Shown: in pieces, positions 34,452 to 43,691 of the stretch
Position numbering within the stretch: the first letter of the stretch is position 1
How the letters are laid out: each line of letters opens with the position of its first letter
NCBI RefSeq assembly: GCF_021653975.1
Contig: NZ_JAJKFK010000012.1
Span: forward strand, 62,001 to 126,000
Source of the DNA: Amycolatopsis sp. GM8
Lineage (GTDB): Bacteria > Actinomycetota > Actinomycetes > Mycobacteriales > Pseudonocardiaceae
DNA: 64,000 nucleotides
Direction of reading: 5' to 3'
Translations under genes and position numbers: made by a program
Notes under the pieces: model-generated
Database searches by the model: none
What the model saw: the letters and a program-made list of their open reading frames with translations, nothing else
Told to the model about the DNA's origin: nothing

Positions 34452-35438
34452 GTGGCACGATCTTGGCTCGTCGTCCTGGCTGCGGTTCTTCTTGCGGCCT
34501 GCGCTTCTACCGGCACCAACGACGCCCCAGCGCCGCAACGCGATGTCCCTTCACCGCCCCCAGCCACTCCGCAGTCGGTCGCGCCGGAGCCTCTGCACCC
34601 TGAGCAAGCGCTGGGCGACTTGACCTCGCTTGACTTCTGCAGTCTCCTGGACCAGGACAAGGCTGCTGCTGCAGGGGTAGAAAGTCGCGGCCTGGTCGTC
34701 TCTGGGCCCAATTTGTGCGATGAGTACGGCACCGTCAGCGGTCAAGCCATCGTGGTTCAGGTGGGCAACGTTGCGGACGCGAAGGAAGATCCGGACCGGG
34801 GTCCCGACGTCAACGCGGTGCCGCTGGACCAGGGCCTGAAGGTCCAGCTCGGAACGTATTTCAACAGCCCGACATCATGTTTGCGGTACTTGACTTTCGC
34901 CGATGGTACCCACCTGTCGGTCAACGTCGCTTTCACCGACACCAGCCCGGGCACCCTGGACCAGCGTGCCGCGCTGTGCACCGTGGAAAAGGCTGTCTTC
35001 GCCGGACTCGTCGAGCACGTCACCACCAGGAAAGTCGACCATCATGACCGCGAGAGCTATCTCGGCAAGTTCGATCTCTGCACTCTGATGCCCGATCCCC
35101 ACAACGTATTGGGCGCGCTGGCTAACGGACTCAAGGTGATCCCAGCACCGAACCAGCACCGGTGCACCTGGCTCAATCCCATCGACACCACCGAGGTTCA
35201 GCTCAGCGACGACTACGTCGGCCGGCCAACCGGAGGAACGAAGACCACGATCGACAACCAGACAGCGATCGTCGAACGATATAACGAGTACTGCTACATC
35301 CGAACCCAAGTCGGTATCACGCAATGGCCCCGCGTCTACGAATACGCGACGCTCTGGGCCCGCGTCCCCGCCCCTCACAACGACCCCTGCGCCGTCGCAA
35401 AGACGGTCGCGGCCGCGACCTGGCCCAAACTTCCCTAA
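34452..35438 (+). CDS. DUF3558-type lipoprotein
   Basis: The 328-aa product from GTG 34452 has a lipoprotein signal peptide with lipobox LLAAC (Cys17) and a Pro-rich linker. Two DUF3558-like modules follow. LTSLDFCSLLDQDKAAAAGVES opens the first, and LGKFDLCTLMPDPHNVLGAL opens the second, each with later conserved Cys. DUF3558 proteins are actinobacterial surface lipoproteins of unknown function. The kinase encoded at 53581–55386 carries similar extracellular modules. Confidence 0.82.
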   Translation: MARSWLVVLAAVLLAACASTGTNDAPAPQRDVPSPPPATPQSVAPEPLHPEQALGDLTSLDFCSLLDQDKAAAAGVESRGLVVSGPNLCDEYGTVSGQAIVVQVGNVADAKEDPDRGPDVNAVPLDQGLKVQLGTYFNSPTSCLRYLTFADGTHLSVNVAFTDTSPGTLDQRAALCTVEKAVFAGLVEHVTTRKVDHHDRESYLGKFDLCTLMPDPHNVLGALANGLKVIPAPNQHRCTWLNPIDTTEVQLSDDYVGRPTGGTKTTIDNQTAIVERYNEYCYIRTQVGITQWPRVYEYATLWARVPAPHNDPCAVAKTVAAATWPKLP

Positions 35439-35639
35439 CACCATGAATTTGAATTGAACACGGCATCAAGAAATGACGGCCGGAAACACAGCGTGGCCAT
35501 CCCGGAGCCTGCCCGGCGAAGGCATATTCCCTTCTCCCTTGCGGCGGCTGCGGGGTCGCCCGGCCCGTGTCGAACCGCCACGCGGGACCGGCGCCAGCCG
35601 CACGCCCGCGTCTGGCGACGACGACGGGCGCTCACTGCG

Positions 35640-35790
35640 GTTAACTGTGCGCACTGCGCTGGGCCCGGGCTCGACCTCGACAACACGGTGGTCTGGATTC
35701 GCAGCAGCATCGCGCAGAAGGACACGAAGCCGCAGGAGAGGGACATCAAGGCGCACCAGCGGCGCAATCGGCGCTGCGACAGCGGTGCCT
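35640..35790 (+). pseudogene. Integrase catalytic-domain fragment
   Basis: GLDLDNTVVWIRSSIAQK, followed by ERDIKAHQRR, matches the region after the first catalytic Arg of tyrosine integrases, where 'DLDxxxVxIRRSI… KDTKTHQQRR' is typical. It is embedded in a frame with no other domain and no start, and is out of context after the lipoprotein gene. With the fragment at 33839–34030 it suggests one integrase gene broken up by insertion and decay. Confidence 0.5.
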
Positions 35791-35905
35791 GTGCTCACCT
35801 GAACCGACGACCATGGCCCAGGCTCGAAACGCCGGTCATCGCTCGCCTGCGATGACCGGCGTTCAGTCCCAATCCCGAACACGAAATCCGTCAGTCCTTG
35901 AGCTG

Positions 35906-37612
35906 CTATATGTAGGTGGCGGTGGTTGTGTTGGTGCTGGCGTTCCAGCTGATGTTGCCGTGTTGGAAATCGTTGCGGCGTCCGCCGGGAATGTCGTATT
36001 CATCTGAGGTCGGGTAGCCCAGTCGGCTCGTTTCCCAGCCCAGCGACGCCCAGGTGTCGCGGATGGTGCCGTAGACGATGTGGGCCGCGGTGGAAGACGT
36101 CCAGTAGATGGAGGCGTTCCCGCTGAAGTGGTTGTATTTGCCGATGCCGTCCGGGGTCGTGTTTTCGTCGGTGGTGGGGTAGCCGGGTCCGGTCTCCCAG
36201 CCGAGGTCGGCCCATTTCTGCCGGATAGCCCCCCGGATTTCGTGTGCCCCGGTGGCGGGAGTCCAGTAGATGGAGGCGCCGCCGGCGAGGCTGAAGTGGT
36301 TGTAGCGGCCAACCCCGTCGGGGGTGGTGTTTTCATCGGTGGTCGGATACCCGAGTTTTGGTCCGGCTCCCAGGGCTGTCCATTTCTTCAGGATCTCGCC
36401 GCGGAGTTCATGCGCCCCGGTGCCGGGGGTCGCGTAGATGGCGGCGCCGTCGGAGAGGCTGAACGTGTTGTAGCGGGCGACCCCGTCCGCGGTGCTGGTT
36501 TCGTCGGTGGTGGGGTAGCCCAGTCCGGTTTCCCACCCGAGCGCCGACCACTTGTCGCGGATGGCACCTTCGATCCCGTGCGCACCCGTGGCCGGCGACC
36601 AGTAGATGGAGGCACCGGAGGCCAGACTGAAGTGGTTGTATTTCCCGACACCGTCGGGAGTGGTGGTTTCGTCGGTGAGCGGGAACCCGAATGTCGCCGG
36701 CCCACCCAACTCTTTGTATTTGCCGAGGATCAGGCCCTGCACGGAGTGCACACCTGTAGCGGGCGAGTAATACAGGCTGCCGTGTTCGTAGTCCTGCCCG
36801 CTACCACCGGCCACGGTGTATTCGCCGCCCTGGGGTGCCCCGAGGAACGAGGTGACGCCACCGAGGTCGAGGTAGCGGGCGAGGATCGGGCTACTGGTTT
36901 GCTGTCTCAGCGTGTCGTGGAGGTCGTCGACGCGGGTTTCGGTGGCGCCGGTGCGGGTCTCGGTTTCCCCAAGACACCCTCCCTGCCATGACGACTGATG
37001 CACCGCGAGAACTTCCGCGCCCCCACCGGTATTGGTGCGCCAGGCAGGCCCACCCGCATCGCCCTTACACGTGGTCGGACCACTGCCGCTGGAGATACCG
37101 AACGTCGTGGGGTTCACGGCATCGACGGTGGCGGTGGCCAGGTGGGGTTGATCGGGCACCCATTCGCTACCGGTCCGCCCATACCCAGCGACAAACACGC
37201 TGTCCCCCGCCTGCGGTGGGGTCGCGGCAACGGGGGCGAGGAGCACATCGGTAACCGGGGCGACCAAACGCGCCAACAGGACCGGCCGATCCGGCTGTGG
37301 CACCACCCGCGCAACCCCGACCACATGCCCGTCGGTACCAGACAAGGTGGTGCGCCCCACCGTCGCCATGGTCGCGGCCGGAGGTGCCGCATACGCCGTG
37401 GCATTGGGGAAACATGCGGTGGACGTCAAGACCCACTGCGGCGCCACCAACACCCCACTGCACGCACCACTCACAGTGTTGATCTTCACTACGGCACCCG
37501 GAGTCGGAGCCGCATCACCGGTCACTGCTCCAGCTGAAGTAGCACATAGGGTCGAGCTGGAAAGCACCAGCGCGACCGCGGCACCTAGGCGTCTTCGAGA
37601 AACGACAGGCAT
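35906..37612 (-). CDS. Secreted trypsin-fold pseudoprotease with six LGFP repeats
   Basis: The 568-aa product has a Sec signal peptide (~1–29) and a chymotrypsin-fold domain (~40–230). The His position reads VLTSTACF instead of TAAHC, and the Ser position reads CKGDAGGPAW instead of GDSGGP, so both catalytic residues are absent. Six ~55-residue LGFP repeats follow (LG.P..DE…ARYNHFS…GASIYWSPATGAHEI.G). LGFP repeats are thought to anchor proteins to the cell wall. The product is probably a wall-bound binding protein. It lies in the island, upstream and divergent relative to the ALF-repeat toxin gene. Confidence 0.85.
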   Translation of the reverse strand: MPVVSRRRLGAAVALVLSSSTLCATSAGAVTGDAAPTPGAVVKINTVSGACSGVLVAPQWVLTSTACFPNATAYAAPPAATMATVGRTTLSGTDGHVVGVARVVPQPDRPVLLARLVAPVTDVLLAPVAATPPQAGDSVFVAGYGRTGSEWVPDQPHLATATVDAVNPTTFGISSGSGPTTCKGDAGGPAWRTNTGGGAEVLAVHQSSWQGGCLGETETRTGATETRVDDLHDTLRQQTSSPILARYLDLGGVTSFLGAPQGGEYTVAGGSGQDYEHGSLYYSPATGVHSVQGLILGKYKELGGPATFGFPLTDETTTPDGVGKYNHFSLASGASIYWSPATGAHGIEGAIRDKWSALGWETGLGYPTTDETSTADGVARYNTFSLSDGAAIYATPGTGAHELRGEILKKWTALGAGPKLGYPTTDENTTPDGVGRYNHFSLAGGASIYWTPATGAHEIRGAIRQKWADLGWETGPGYPTTDENTTPDGIGKYNHFSGNASIYWTSSTAAHIVYGTIRDTWASLGWETSRLGYPTSDEYDIPGGRRNDFQHGNISWNASTNTTTATYI

Positions 37613-37681
37613 TGAAAATTCTCCCCAGGAATTGGACGGATCAGGTGAATTCGAGGCACGTCCTGCGCTTGGTGGATGCGG

Positions 37682-38260
37682 TCAGGATGAGGCGTCGAGG
37701 CGCAGCAGCGTGGTGGGATCACCGGGTGGGTCTGTCGTGATGCCGACCTGGGTGGTGCCGCTGGGGTTGACGTCGACGACGGTGTGCACCCCGGCGTCGG
37801 TGGTGAGTGCCGCTTTGAGTTTGTGCCCCTGCCCTGCTTGCAGGCCGTCGCCGCGAATGGAGTACACGTCGGCGATCATCATCGTCAGGTAGCCACTGGC
37901 AGCGAGGACGTGGAAGCACAGCTTCCCGTCGCCGTTCGGGCCGACCAGGTTACTGGTATGGACCATGATGAGGCCGACGGTGTCCGGGCCGGAGGGGCAG
38001 TCGGTGTAGACGATATGCCCGTCGCCGCTGATCAGCTGAACGTTGTCGGTTGCCTGGATCTGCGCCGCGCCAGGATAGCCGAAGTCCTCCACGATCGACG
38101 GCTGAGTGTCCGAAGTGGACTCCTGACCGCTGTCGTTCATTGCTATTGCCGTCCCGCCAACTGCCGCGGTGCATACCACTGCCGCAACGGCCAGGATTCG
38201 AAGAAGTGCGCGCACAAGTTCCCCCACATCGACAGCGTCAGATCGGGTCAATACGGACAT
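37682..38260 (-). CDS. Hypothetical secreted or membrane-anchored protein
   Basis: The 192-aa protein has an N-terminal hydrophobic helix (LVRALLRILAVAAVVCTAAVGGTAIAM) acting as signal or anchor. The outside domain is beta-rich with two Cys (YTDCPSG, GKLCFHV). No family was recognised. It is 69 bp upstream of the LGFP gene on the same strand, so they may be co-transcribed. Confidence 0.65.
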   Translation of the reverse strand: MSVLTRSDAVDVGELVRALLRILAVAAVVCTAAVGGTAIAMNDSGQESTSDTQPSIVEDFGYPGAAQIQATDNVQLISGDGHIVYTDCPSGPDTVGLIMVHTSNLVGPNGDGKLCFHVLAASGYLTMMIADVYSIRGDGLQAGQGHKLKAALTTDAGVHTVVDVNPSGTTQVGITTDPPGDPTTLLRLDASS

Positions 38261-38328
38261 TTGCCGCAGAGTTCGCCAACAGGTGGCAGCAAACGTGAGC
38301 GTAATCCACGGTTTTCGAAAACTGTTAG

Positions 38329-38342
38329 GTGATCTGGATCAC
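38329..38342. promoter_or_regulatory. CRP/FNR-type palindrome
   Basis: GTGATC-TG-GATCAC is a perfect 14-bp palindrome with the GTGA-N6-TCAC half-site pattern of CRP-family regulators. It lies 107 bp upstream of the ALF-toxin ATG and close to the divergent gene at 38260. Confidence 0.45.
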
Positions 38343-38352
38343 GGCCATTTGG

Positions 38353-38368
38353 CGGTAACTGGTTACCG
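38353..38368. promoter_or_regulatory. Perfect 16-bp palindrome upstream of the ALF-repeat gene
   Basis: CGGTAAC-TG-GTTACCG is a perfect inverted repeat 10 bp after the CRP-type site and 80 bp before the ATG. It is a likely operator for a dimeric regulator; the regulator is unknown. Confidence 0.45.
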
Positions 38369-38448
38369 ATTGGCGTGGTTAATCTGCCTTGTGGCAACCG
38401 CGCGTTGTGCGCGGTATTCCCGGAAAATCGAAACCTGGGGGTTTCCTC

Positions 38449-41400
38449 ATGCGCGTCGCGCCGAGACGTTTCCGTGCCATTCTGGCCACGGTTCTGACCC
38501 TGGCCGTTGCGGGCGGCACTGTCACCGCACCCGAATCGGTGGCGGCACCCGCGGCGCGTGTGCAAGCCGCGGCAAGCGACCCTGCCCCGTCGGACCTCAC
38601 TTCCGCCACCGATCGACAGAAGGTCGCGCGCCTGTGGGAGTTCGGTGGTCCTGCGACGAAGCGCGATGCCGCGGCAGCCTTGGCGGGGACAGATGCGGAT
38701 ATCACGACGTTCCTGACGACGCAGAAGGATCCTGATGCGTCGATCGACCGAGACGTGGCTGTCAACAAGATGATGTCCGCGGGTGGTCCGTCGACGAAGA
38801 CCGCGGCGCAGCAGGCGCTGGACGCCGGTAACGACGATGCGCTCCAGACCTTTTTGGACACTGACTGGCAAACGGCGGCGAGTAATGACCTGAACGTGCG
38901 GGTCAACCAGATGATGTCCGCGGGCGGACCCCAGGTGCGGAAGGCCGGGCAGGCCGCGCTGGACGCAAACACCACCGAAGCGCTGCAGACCTTCGTCGAC
39001 AGCGGCTGGCAGGCGCCGTACGAGATCGACCAGGACGTGAAGGTCAACCAGGCCATGTCGGCCGGTGGGCCGGAGGTGCAAAGAGCCGCGCAGCAGGCGC
39101 TGGACGCCAACACGGTCGAAGCGCTAGACGCGTTCCTGGCCGTTGACCTGCCGGTCGCGCAGGCCCGCGACGCGGAGACCGACTCGATCACACAGTTGGT
39201 GACCACGGCGCAAGCAGCGTCCGCCCAGGCAGCGAGTGAGACCGTGGCCGCGAAGCAACAGGCCGACCGCGCGGTTGCGGAGGCTGCGGCGGCACAGCGC
39301 GCGGCGCAGGCGGCAAAGGACGCCGCGGCTGCGGCCCAGGGAAATGCCAGCGCGGCCACGGATGCGGCATCCCGAGCGGCGTATGCGGCGAACCAGGCGG
39401 CGGCCACCGCACGCGAAGCGATCGGGGCGTCGAACGCGGCGACCCGCGCGGCGAACACTGCCGCTGGGGCCGCGTCCCGCGCGGCCGCGGCGGCATCGCG
39501 GGCCGGTGTCGCCGCGACGAACGCCTACAACGCCGCAGCCGCGGCCGTGAGCGACAAGAGCAAGGCCGCCGCCGCCAGCCTCTCAGCGGTGGCGGCGCGG
39601 GCCGCCGCGGACAGTGCCTCAACCGCCGCGAACGCCGCAAGATCCGCCCGCACCGCGTCCGAACAGGCAGGCCTAGCCGGTGACGCCGCGAAGGACGCCG
39701 CCGCCCAGTCACAAACAGCCGCCGACAACGCCACCCAGGCCGCCAATGCCGCCGCCGCGGCCGGTGCCGACTCCCGGCAGGCACAAGCCGCCGCGGCAGC
39801 GGCACGCGCCCAGGCCGCCCGTGCGGTCGCCGCCGCGCAGGCCAGCCAGGCATGGGCACGCGAAGCCAGCACCGATGCCGGCCAGGCCGCAGACGCCGCC
39901 GACGCCGCCGCCACCAACGCACAAGCCGCTGCTGCCGCAGCGGACGACGCCGCCGCGCACGCCGGGCAAGCCGCTGACGCTGCCCAGCAAGCCACCAACC
40001 ACGCCAACGCCGCAACCGCCGCAGCAAACGCGGCCGTCGCGGCGGCGAATCAGGCCACCCAGATCGCCCAAGCGGCCCGGACCGCGGACGACAACCGGAT
40101 CGCCCTCGCCGGGCAGGAAGCCGACGACGCCGCGCAAGCAGCACTCGGCACCGTCACCCCCCAACCCACCACACAGTCCACTGTGGACCAGGCGAGTACC
40201 TGGGATGCCGAGACGAACCGGCTCATCGCCGAGGCAACCAACCCCGGCACCGACCACGCGCTCGCGGTCACCGACGCCCGCAAGGTCGCACTCACGCTGG
40301 CCGGCAGCACCGGGCAATGGACCAAAGAGTCCGCGTTGGCCGCGCTCGGCGGCACCGAGGATGAAGCCATCACCTACGTCACCACCGGACTGTGGGATGC
40401 CGCCGGCCAGGACGATCGCGCAACTCTGAACCTGCTCAAAGACTCCGCAACCCCCAACTTCCAGACCGCCGCAGACGCCGCCCTCGCCGGAACCGACACC
40501 GCCGTACGGGACTTCCTGCGCAACCCCGACTACCCCAGCCGCGAGATCGACGACTCGGTGCAGGTCAACCAGATCATGTCCGCCGCGCGCACCGCCGGCC
40601 GAACCGTCGTGGTCGACGCCGCACAGCACGCGCTGGACGCCGGCAACGACCAAGCACTGCGTACATTCCTCCAGACCGGGCAGTACACCGCGCTGACCAT
40701 TGACGACAACGTCAAGGTCAACCAAGTCCTCTCCGCTGCTCGCACCGCCGGGTCACGTGAAGTGGCTGCCATGGCCCAAGCCGCACTCGACGGCCCACCC
40801 ACCCTCGCCCACGAATTCCTCACCACCGGCCAATACACCGCCGCCCGACGGGATCAGAACACCGCCGCCCACAACGCCGCCATCGACGGCCTCCTCGCCC
40901 AGGCCTCCGCCGCTGCGTCCTCCGCCGTCCAAAACGCGAACGAAGCCCAAGCCGCCGCAGCCACCGCCCGCAACGCCGCCGACGAAGCCGCCAACTGGGC
41001 CAACCAAGCCCAGGCCGCTGCCGCTCAAGCCGCCGATTGGGCCAACCAGGCCCAGGCCGCTGCGCAGCGTGCGGCGGACTCCGCGCAACAAGCCCAGCAA
41101 TCCGCCAACACCGCCACCCAAGCCGCTGCTACCGCAGTAGCCGCCGCCGACCGCGCCACCCGCTCCGCCACCTGGGCCCAACACTCAGCCAACCAAGCCG
41201 CCAACTACGCGCAACAGGCAGCCACGTCAGCCACCAACGCCTACAACGCAGCGCGCGCCGCAGGAAAAGACGCCACCGACGCCGCCCTCGCCGCACGCGA
41301 CGCCTGGCAGGCCGTCGCAACGAAGGCCGAAAACGAAAAACAAGAGTTCATCCAGCAACGTCAGGTCCAATGCGAAGACATGAACCGGCTGGTCGTGTCG

Positions 41401-42303
41401 ACCGCGGTCCTCAGTTCGGCAAACTGTGTCCTGCTGTTCACCGGAACCCCTGCCGACAAAGAACGAATCCTCGGGCATCTGCAGGAGATCTGCCGCCAGC
41501 ACAACTATGAAGGAAGCCACGGGCTGGCACTGTGTCTCGACCCGAACAACCTGCTTAGCCCCAACTTTCGCCCCGTTGTGGACACCAGTCCACCGAAATG
41601 GCTCGACACGGTAGTCCTTTCCGCCCTCGGCGGCGCGGTTGCCCTCCTCTGCCCCGAATGCGCACTGGGTGACGTCATCCTCGGCGGCGCCGCCGACCTC
41701 GGCGAGATCCTCGGACTCGACAGCCTCGCCACCCTCGCCAACGCCGCCGCCACCGGCGCCGACCTAGCCGACATCATCGGCACCCGCATCATCGCCGAAG
41801 AAGCCCAAGCCGCCCACCTCGCCGAACAAGCGGCCGCCGAAGAAGCCCTGTTGGCGGCGATCGCCGAACAGTTGATCGACTACCTGCAGGCCTGCGTGCC
41901 CAACAGTCTCGCGCGCGTGCCCACGGCCGACATGGCAGCCGCAGCCAACTCGGGATGCTACAACTACCCCCCATCCGGCAACGTTCAGTTGGACCTGAAG
42001 GCCGTCACAAACATCCACGACTCCCATTTCCCGGGTGGGTCCAAAGTCGACAGCAGTAAGGGCCTCTTCTTTTCGACGGTAACCAACGGGGACCTCGCGA
42101 AAATCCTCGACACGGGACTTCAGGACTCGAACCTGTGGGCATTGAATGCGAGCAACTACTACGAAAAGACGTTCCCCTACTCAGGCGTTGGCACCAAGTC
42201 AGCCCAGGCCGGAGGAGGCCCCTCGACGGCAATAACCCTCGTCGTGGACAAGTTCCCCGGTCCCTACGGATTGGTTGACATCGTCACCATGTATCCCAGC
42301 TAA
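38449..42303 (+). CDS. Large secreted ALF-repeat/coiled-coil protein with toxin-like C-terminus
   Basis: The 1284-aa product has a signal peptide (residues 1–~38). A first block of ALF repeats (~50–230) carries MMSAGGP…AAQQALDAGNDDALQTFL units, each ~45 aa. A very Ala-rich coiled coil (~250–570) follows, then a second ALF block (~580–800) with SAARTAGR…A.HALDAGN units, and a second coiled coil (~810–965). After a hydrophobic segment (ALGGAVALLCPECALGDVIL) the last ~140 residues form a separate domain, roughly TNIHDSHFPGG… to DIVTMYPS, a BECR-like RNase ending by appearance. Architecture matches actinobacterial polymorphic toxins. The ankyrin gene downstream may be the immunity gene. Confidence 0.8.
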   Translation: MRVAPRRFRAILATVLTLAVAGGTVTAPESVAAPAARVQAAASDPAPSDLTSATDRQKVARLWEFGGPATKRDAAAALAGTDADITTFLTTQKDPDASIDRDVAVNKMMSAGGPSTKTAAQQALDAGNDDALQTFLDTDWQTAASNDLNVRVNQMMSAGGPQVRKAGQAALDANTTEALQTFVDSGWQAPYEIDQDVKVNQAMSAGGPEVQRAAQQALDANTVEALDAFLAVDLPVAQARDAETDSITQLVTTAQAASAQAASETVAAKQQADRAVAEAAAAQRAAQAAKDAAAAAQGNASAATDAASRAAYAANQAAATAREAIGASNAATRAANTAAGAASRAAAAASRAGVAATNAYNAAAAAVSDKSKAAAASLSAVAARAAADSASTAANAARSARTASEQAGLAGDAAKDAAAQSQTAADNATQAANAAAAAGADSRQAQAAAAAARAQAARAVAAAQASQAWAREASTDAGQAADAADAAATNAQAAAAAADDAAAHAGQAADAAQQATNHANAATAAANAAVAAANQATQIAQAARTADDNRIALAGQEADDAAQAALGTVTPQPTTQSTVDQASTWDAETNRLIAEATNPGTDHALAVTDARKVALTLAGSTGQWTKESALAALGGTEDEAITYVTTGLWDAAGQDDRATLNLLKDSATPNFQTAADAALAGTDTAVRDFLRNPDYPSREIDDSVQVNQIMSAARTAGRTVVVDAAQHALDAGNDQALRTFLQTGQYTALTIDDNVKVNQVLSAARTAGSREVAAMAQAALDGPPTLAHEFLTTGQYTAARRDQNTAAHNAAIDGLLAQASAAASSAVQNANEAQAAAATARNAADEAANWANQAQAAAAQAADWANQAQAAAQRAADSAQQAQQSANTATQAAATAVAAADRATRSATWAQHSANQAANYAQQAATSATNAYNAARAAGKDATDAALAARDAWQAVATKAENEKQEFIQQRQVQCEDMNRLVVSTAVLSSANCVLLFTGTPADKERILGHLQEICRQHNYEGSHGLALCLDPNNLLSPNFRPVVDTSPPKWLDTVVLSALGGAVALLCPECALGDVILGGAADLGEILGLDSLATLANAAATGADLADIIGTRIIAEEAQAAHLAEQAAAEEALLAAIAEQLIDYLQACVPNSLARVPTADMAAAANSGCYNYPPSGNVQLDLKAVTNIHDSHFPGGSKVDSSKGLFFSTVTNGDLAKILDTGLQDSNLWALNASNYYEKTFPYSGVGTKSAQAGGGPSTAITLVVDKFPGPYGLVDIVTMYPS

Positions 42304-42464
42304 TGCGTGAAGGCTATGCCAATCATGGGAGTGTCGGCGGGGGTCGACGATCGAAACCGGCACTCCCATGCGATATCTCAAACACCCTTGTCGTCTTGGA
42401 ACCAAGCGGCGCGGGTAGGTAACCAAACCGTTCGGAAAAGGGAAGATAGTCCAGACTTGGCACC

Positions 42465-43109
42465 ATGTCCGAGAAACTGGCAGAATATCGGGTCGTGGAT
42501 GCGATACAACAGTTGGGGTACGCGGCGGAAACTGGTGATGTGGAGCGGGTGGGACGGCTGCTACGGGAGGGTGTTCCGGTTGACGCCAGAAACCCCGTCG
42601 GTCGGCCCCGTACCGCTCTCGACCGGGCCATTTGGGCGGAGCAAACGGACGTGGTCCGGCTCCTGCTAGCCTCGGGCGCGGACCCCGAGCAACCCATCGG
42701 CGAATACGGCGAAAACACACCGGTTCGGTTCGCCGCCCCTAGAGGCATGACAGACATTCTTCGCCTGCTACTCGAAGCGGGTGCCGACCCCGACGGTCGG
42801 GGTGGGGCCCGCGAGCGGGCTCCGGGGTCGCAGTTGGCCGCTGTTCAGGGCCTTGCGGCCATCGTGGAGATGCTGCTGGACCACGGAGCCAGCATTAACC
42901 ACGTCGAGGGATATCGGGGCACACCGTTAGCTGGCGCTGCGGCAGGCGGGTGGCCCGTCATCGTTCGCATGTTGCTGGACCGGGGCGCTATCCCAACGAC
43001 AGAGGCGCTGGAACTCGCCGAACGCAACTCTGCCCGCTACCGAACCGATCCCGAACGACTGGCAGGCTTTGCCCAGGTCATCGCCATACTCAAAGCCGCA
43101 GGCGCCTGA
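42465..43109 (+). CDS. Ankyrin-repeat protein, candidate immunity protein
   Basis: The 214-aa protein is leaderless for export, so cytoplasmic. It has about four to five ankyrin repeats: AETGDVERVGRLLREGVPVDARN, VVRLLLASGADPE, ILRLLLEAGADPDGRG, IVEMLLDHGASINHVEG and VIVRMLLDRGAIP. It starts 161 bp after the toxin-like gene on the same strand at the island's end. Ankyrin proteins are known immunity partners in polymorphic toxin loci, and this position is the usual one. The specific pairing is inferred. Confidence 0.8.
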   Translation: MSEKLAEYRVVDAIQQLGYAAETGDVERVGRLLREGVPVDARNPVGRPRTALDRAIWAEQTDVVRLLLASGADPEQPIGEYGENTPVRFAAPRGMTDILRLLLEAGADPDGRGGARERAPGSQLAAVQGLAAIVEMLLDHGASINHVEGYRGTPLAGAAAGGWPVIVRMLLDRGAIPTTEALELAERNSARYRTDPERLAGFAQVIAILKAAGA

Positions 43110-43691
43110 ACCCCGCCGAGCCAATCGTTCAGCGCACACTCACCAGGATCCCAGCCACGGTTACGGCAATGCCCTCTCCAGGCCGCGCATAGAACGCCCT
43201 GGATGCGTTCGTTCTTCAGGTTCCGTTGAGCGATTCGGCCCCAGGCTTTGACTCTCCTAGATTTGCCGTGGTCGTCGTGCTCGGCAGTTAGAGATTCGGC
43301 TTGCTTCCGGAAAGCGCAGCGGCGAACAAGGAAGCTCGACGTCAACTGGAATCTTGACGCGGTGTCCGGTTCCTACCCGGTCGGTTCGATGCAGGCGGTA
43401 GGGGGCTGGAGAGAAATTCTTCACCATCGGCCCGCCAGCTCGCCGCCGACGGTCGAGCGGCACAGCAGCAGCGAGTTCGGGCCAGCGCCAGAGGCGAACA
43501 GTAACCGGGCCGCCGATACCGCGCCGGCAGCGTTATACCCACGTTTCCGAGCGAACGCGATCCACGGCGAAGCCACGCCATGGTGTGGCTCGTAGTACGA
43601 ACCACCGGCGCGAACGGGACCAACGAGACATGGTGCGACGGTGCTAACAAGAAAACTGCAGCCAGAACCTCACGGAACGCCGCAACAACCG
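43110..43691. other. Island right margin, no confident gene
   Basis: This ~580-bp stretch of mixed composition lies between the ankyrin gene and the attR repeat. Open frames up to ~115 codons exist on both strands, but none has a motif, a good ribosome-binding site or codon bias like its neighbours. It is probably decayed mobile DNA. Confidence 0.5.

Noticed and set aside
36000-36800. Regularly spaced similar ~165-bp units, possible CRISPR-like array
   Set aside because: They are coding LGFP repeats in one continuous frame, with no short direct repeats and unique spacers. No CRISPR array was seen anywhere in the window.
39188-40144. Long Arg/Pro-rich and Ala-rich frames opposite or within the ALF gene
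   Set aside because: They are shadows of the Ala-rich coiled-coil codons, with no start context and no motifs.
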